Origin: Candidatus Hydrogenedentota bacterium
Lineage (GTDB): Bacteria > Hydrogenedentota > Hydrogenedentia > Hydrogenedentales > JAEUWI01
Direction of reading: 5' to 3'
Length of the DNA stretch: 8,524 nucleotides
NCBI GenBank assembly: GCA_030430835.1
Contig: JAUIKJ010000111.1
Coordinates: 1-8,524 of the forward strand
Under the pieces are notes generated by a model. The model was not told the origin of the DNA and made no database searches. It saw only the letters and a list, made by a program, of their open reading frames with translations. The position numbers and the translations under genes are program-made. Positions 6,507 to 8,524 of this stretch are shown piece after piece (position 1 is the stretch's first letter; each line of letters opens with the position of its first letter).

Positions 6507-8243
6507 CTAAGAGCGGAGGGCTTCGCTCATGATGGCGGCGATCTGATCGGCCTGATGGCAGCCCGGAACCGAGGTGCCCGCCTTAATCCGCGTACCGCTT
6601 TTCAGCTTCACGATGATGTCGTAGAATTGCCGGCCGTTAACCTGCATCCCGGTCTTGGTGGTAATCGATTCGACCTCGCCCTGCTTGATGCGCGTACGCT
6701 TTGGGCGGAACAGTACGACGCGGCGAATTCGCATCTCACCGTGTTCGATGACGGTGCGGACACTACCGGTGAGCATTTGCAGAATGATGAGGAAGAGGAT
6801 AAGCGTTGTGCCGCCAAAGGCGTAGGGCATGATGGTGGGAACATCGTCGGCAAACACCATCGCCACCGTGGCCCCGCCGAAGACCGCAACGCAGATGAAG
6901 AGCACCAGACTCGCCCCGAGAAATCGGCCGCGCGGAAAATGAAAGTCGAGGCCGCCGCTGGCGGTCTCCGATACTTCCACGACCTTGGGATCCAGGTGGA
7001 CCGGTTCGGCCTGCACCGTGGCGGCTTCCATGGACGCAGCGGGCTCGTCGATGGTGCGGCTGCCATAAACCGGCAGTTCAAATTCGGCGTGGAAGTCGTA
7101 GCCGCTGGTCTTGCAGACCGCCTTGAGCTTCCATTCGACCCGGTTCTTCGAATCTTCGTTGCTGGTATCGGGTGTGTGGGACGGCAGGTCAATCGCGAAG
7201 GCGACTTCCGACGCATTGCCGCGTCGCGCGATCTCGGTCGCGGGAATGCTCAGCTGCGTGCTCCATTCCTCGTCGCGCGTGGTGCTCGAATTCTTCCCGC
7301 GCTTCACCGTACGAATGCGCTCGCAGCGGACGGTCACGTCGAGGTCGTCGTGGTGGGGGAGTTCCCCTTCCGTGCGAAGGGTGATCCCGAGCGGGGCTCC
7401 GCGCAGCGCGGGTGTCTGGGCCAGTGTCAACGTGGCCATACCATAGCGCCGCGCGCGGCCGAAGCTGCGCAGGGTCAGGTAGACGACGACGAGGTCAATG
7501 ATGATATAGGGCGCGGCTGGCAGGGCGGACATAAGATCCCCCTGGAGCAGGTATTCCGCAGCGAAGAGAAAGAGCGGCGCCGTCAGAACGAGCCAAAGAA
7601 ACAGGGCGAGTAGCCAGAACGCAGGCATCGTCGTGGACCCCGCTTCGACTTCACCCCGGGCCCAGTCCTCCCGCCACATCCAAGGTTCGCCCGGGTGATG
7701 CGCCTTCCGGCGCACCTGATCGCGTTCCGTAGTATGTGCGCTGAAGGCGCCCACCATCAGGCCACAGCCGATCGGTGCGAAGAGTCCGGGAAAGAGCAGC
7801 ATCAGCGCAAAGATCATCAGCCGTGGCTCGCGGTAGAGAATGGCGTCGGCCGGGTTGTCGGGATCGTAGTAGCCGGTCACGGTCTGGCCGCGGTCCCGGC
7901 GCGCACGCAGGTTGGCCGCCTTTTTCTCGTGCGAGCTTCGGAAACTGTCCGAACTGTCGTCAATGTAGACCCGATCATTCGTGTAGCTGCGGCCGTCGAC
8001 GGTGTAGGTATAGCGTGCCGCCAGGGAATAGGTGGTGCTGTCGTCGCCGCGGTGGGACTCCACATCCGCGCTGAGGATACGCACAGGCACCGGTTCCCAA
8101 CTCCGGATTGCGTAGGCTTCGTAGAAGAGCGATGCGATGTAGCCGCCCATGACGATACCGACCAGCGCGAAGGGCAGGCCGAAGAGCATGGCGCAGCCTG
8201 TTCCCAGCGCGTTGCCATTAGAATCGGTGGGTTGCATGGCCAT
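6507..8243 (-). CDS. Multidomain membrane protein: DUF3592, arrestin-like and PH-like domains
   Basis: A 578-residue integral membrane protein of unknown function. Helix 1 is at about 16-41. An extracytoplasmic-type DUF3592 domain (52-138) follows, recognisable by 'VPVRILSADVE', 'YTYTVDGRSYTNDRVY' and 'VTGYYDPDNPADAILYR'. Helix 2 is at 141-167, helix 3 at 206-229 and helix 4 at 240-258. A soluble beta-rich segment (268-393), with 'LRGAPLGITLRTEGEL' and 'VEWKLKAVCKTSGYDFHAEFELPVY', looks like an arrestin-type sandwich. Helices 5 and 6 are at 441-464 and 471-491. The C-terminus (493-576), with 'IRRVVLFRPKRTRIKQGEVESI', resembles a bacterial PH-like domain. The start at 8243 has GGAGGA ten bases upstream (8254-8259). 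An upstream in-frame GTG at 8348 lies inside a terminator and is rejected. The domain assignments come from sequence pattern only; DUF3592 is the surest. Function may concern envelope assembly or membrane-associated scaffolding, but this is a guess. Confidence 0.8.
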   Translation of the reverse strand: MAMQPTDSNGNALGTGCAMLFGLPFALVGIVMGGYIASLFYEAYAIRSWEPVPVRILSADVESHRGDDSTTYSLAARYTYTVDGRSYTNDRVYIDDSSDSFRSSHEKKAANLRARRDRGQTVTGYYDPDNPADAILYREPRLMIFALMLLFPGLFAPIGCGLMVGAFSAHTTERDQVRRKAHHPGEPWMWREDWARGEVEAGSTTMPAFWLLALFLWLVLTAPLFLFAAEYLLQGDLMSALPAAPYIIIDLVVVYLTLRSFGRARRYGMATLTLAQTPALRGAPLGITLRTEGELPHHDDLDVTVRCERIRTVKRGKNSSTTRDEEWSTQLSIPATEIARRGNASEVAFAIDLPSHTPDTSNEDSKNRVEWKLKAVCKTSGYDFHAEFELPVYGSRTIDEPAASMEAATVQAEPVHLDPKVVEVSETASGGLDFHFPRGRFLGASLVLFICVAVFGGATVAMVFADDVPTIMPYAFGGTTLILFLIILQMLTGSVRTVIEHGEMRIRRVVLFRPKRTRIKQGEVESITTKTGMQVNGRQFYDIIVKLKSGTRIKAGTSVPGCHQADQIAAIMSEALRS

Positions 8244-8278
8244 ATGCGGGACGTCCTCCAGAGTGTTTGACCGCGTCG

Positions 8279-8308
8279 GTTGTACTTGCACCGATGGTGC
8301 AGGTTCAA
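8279..8308 (-). promoter_or_regulatory. Candidate promoter of the DUF3592 gene with a palindrome filling its spacer
   Basis: On the minus strand TTGAAC (8308-8303) and TACAAC (8284-8279) are 18 bases apart, each with four of six consensus matches. The spacer (8285-8302) is almost wholly an inverted repeat: TGCACC (8287-8292) and GGTGCA (8296-8301) around a three-base centre, extended by C8285-G8303 and a T-G wobble. A dimeric regulator bound there would block or remodel the promoter. This is inference; no regulator gene is visible. Confidence 0.35.
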
Positions 8309-8321
8309 GCGGTAAGAGGAT

Positions 8322-8350
8322 AAAAAAAGCGCGGCCCCAAGGGGCCACGC
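8322..8350 (-). terminator. Intrinsic terminator of the right-edge gene
   Basis: On the minus strand GCGTGGCCC pairs with GGGCCGCGC (8350-8342 with 8337-8329; one G-T wobble) around a CTTG loop, followed directly by seven T (8328-8322). It lies 36 bases after the stop of the right-edge gene and separates it from the DUF3592 gene. Confidence 0.92.
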
Positions 8351-8385
8351 GGATGACTACGTCTCAGTCTGCCAGGCAGGAAGGA

Positions 8386-8524
8386 TCAGGCTTTCTCAAA
8401 GATTGCGCGGAAATACTCCGGGTTGTCCAGCATCTTCAAATCGACGTGGACAAAGGACTTGAGTTCTTCGTCGCTGATGGGCCGACCGTTGGGCAACTGT
8501 GGTGTCGCAGGTGCTGCGTCGTCT
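8386..8524 (-). CDS. C-terminal end of an unrecognised protein; 5' end outside the window
   Basis: The minus-strand frame is open from the right edge to a TGA (complement of 8386-8388) and gives 45 residues, ending 'DNPEYFRAIFEKA'. It begins with a short Ala/Pro/Thr-rich stretch (DDAAPATPQ), then 'LPNGRPISDEELKSFVHVDLKML', which looks like a linker followed by a small helical tail. I do not recognise the family. The reality of the gene is supported by the excellent terminator placed just after the stop. Confidence 0.6.
   Translation of the reverse strand, partial: DDAAPATPQLPNGRPISDEELKSFVHVDLKMLDNPEYFRAIFEKA

Noticed and set aside
8244..8348. N-terminal extension of the DUF3592 protein to a GTG at 8348
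   Set aside because: The GTG lies within the stem of the upstream terminator and has no Shine-Dalgarno. The ATG at 8243 has GGAGGA at a good distance and leads straight into the first membrane helix.

Overview
The window is GC-rich chromosomal DNA from a bacterium. A secreted sulfatase, a Tat-exported Gfo/Idh/MocA oxidoreductase, a PIG-L deacetylase and a carbohydrate-binding-like C-terminus occur close together. That combination is typical of polysaccharide-degrading members of the Planctomycetota, Hydrogenedentota or Lentisphaerota type. This placement is an inference from gene content, not a proven taxonomy. No phage, insertion sequence, CRISPR array or other mobile element was seen.

Layout from left to right. 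Bases 1-522 (+) hold the 3' end of a protein with a beta-sandwich C-terminus. Bases 523-787 are a non-coding leader with a candidate promoter, two small hairpins and a well-formed three-way-junction RNA (715-776) that ends exactly where the Shine-Dalgarno sequence of the next gene begins. Bases 788-2065 (+) encode an RhlE-type DEAD-box RNA helicase, followed by an intrinsic terminator. On the minus strand, a Tat-signal oxidoreductase (3136-4467) lies upstream of a PIG-L deacetylase (2174-3025), probably in one transcription unit. A divergent intergenic region separates the oxidoreductase from a sulfatase with a signal peptide (4701-6260, +). A 14-bp perfect inverted repeat acts as terminator between the sulfatase and an initiator tRNA-fMet gene on the minus strand (6335-6411). 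Upstream of the tRNA lies a six-helix membrane protein with DUF3592, arrestin-like and PH-like domains (6507-8243, -). Beyond it are a strong minus-strand terminator and the last 45 codons of an unrecognised gene (8386-8524, -).

How the genes may work together: the sulfatase (periplasmic or extracellular), the exported oxidoreductase and the deacetylase could act on a sulfated, N-acetylated glycan, with the left-edge protein perhaps belonging to the same saccharolytic theme. The helicase and the initiator tRNA are housekeeping translation and RNA functions. The most noteworthy undescribed element is the structured leader of the helicase gene. Also of interest are the palindrome filling the promoter spacer of the membrane-protein gene, a 5' hairpin in the sulfatase leader, and the multidomain membrane protein itself.
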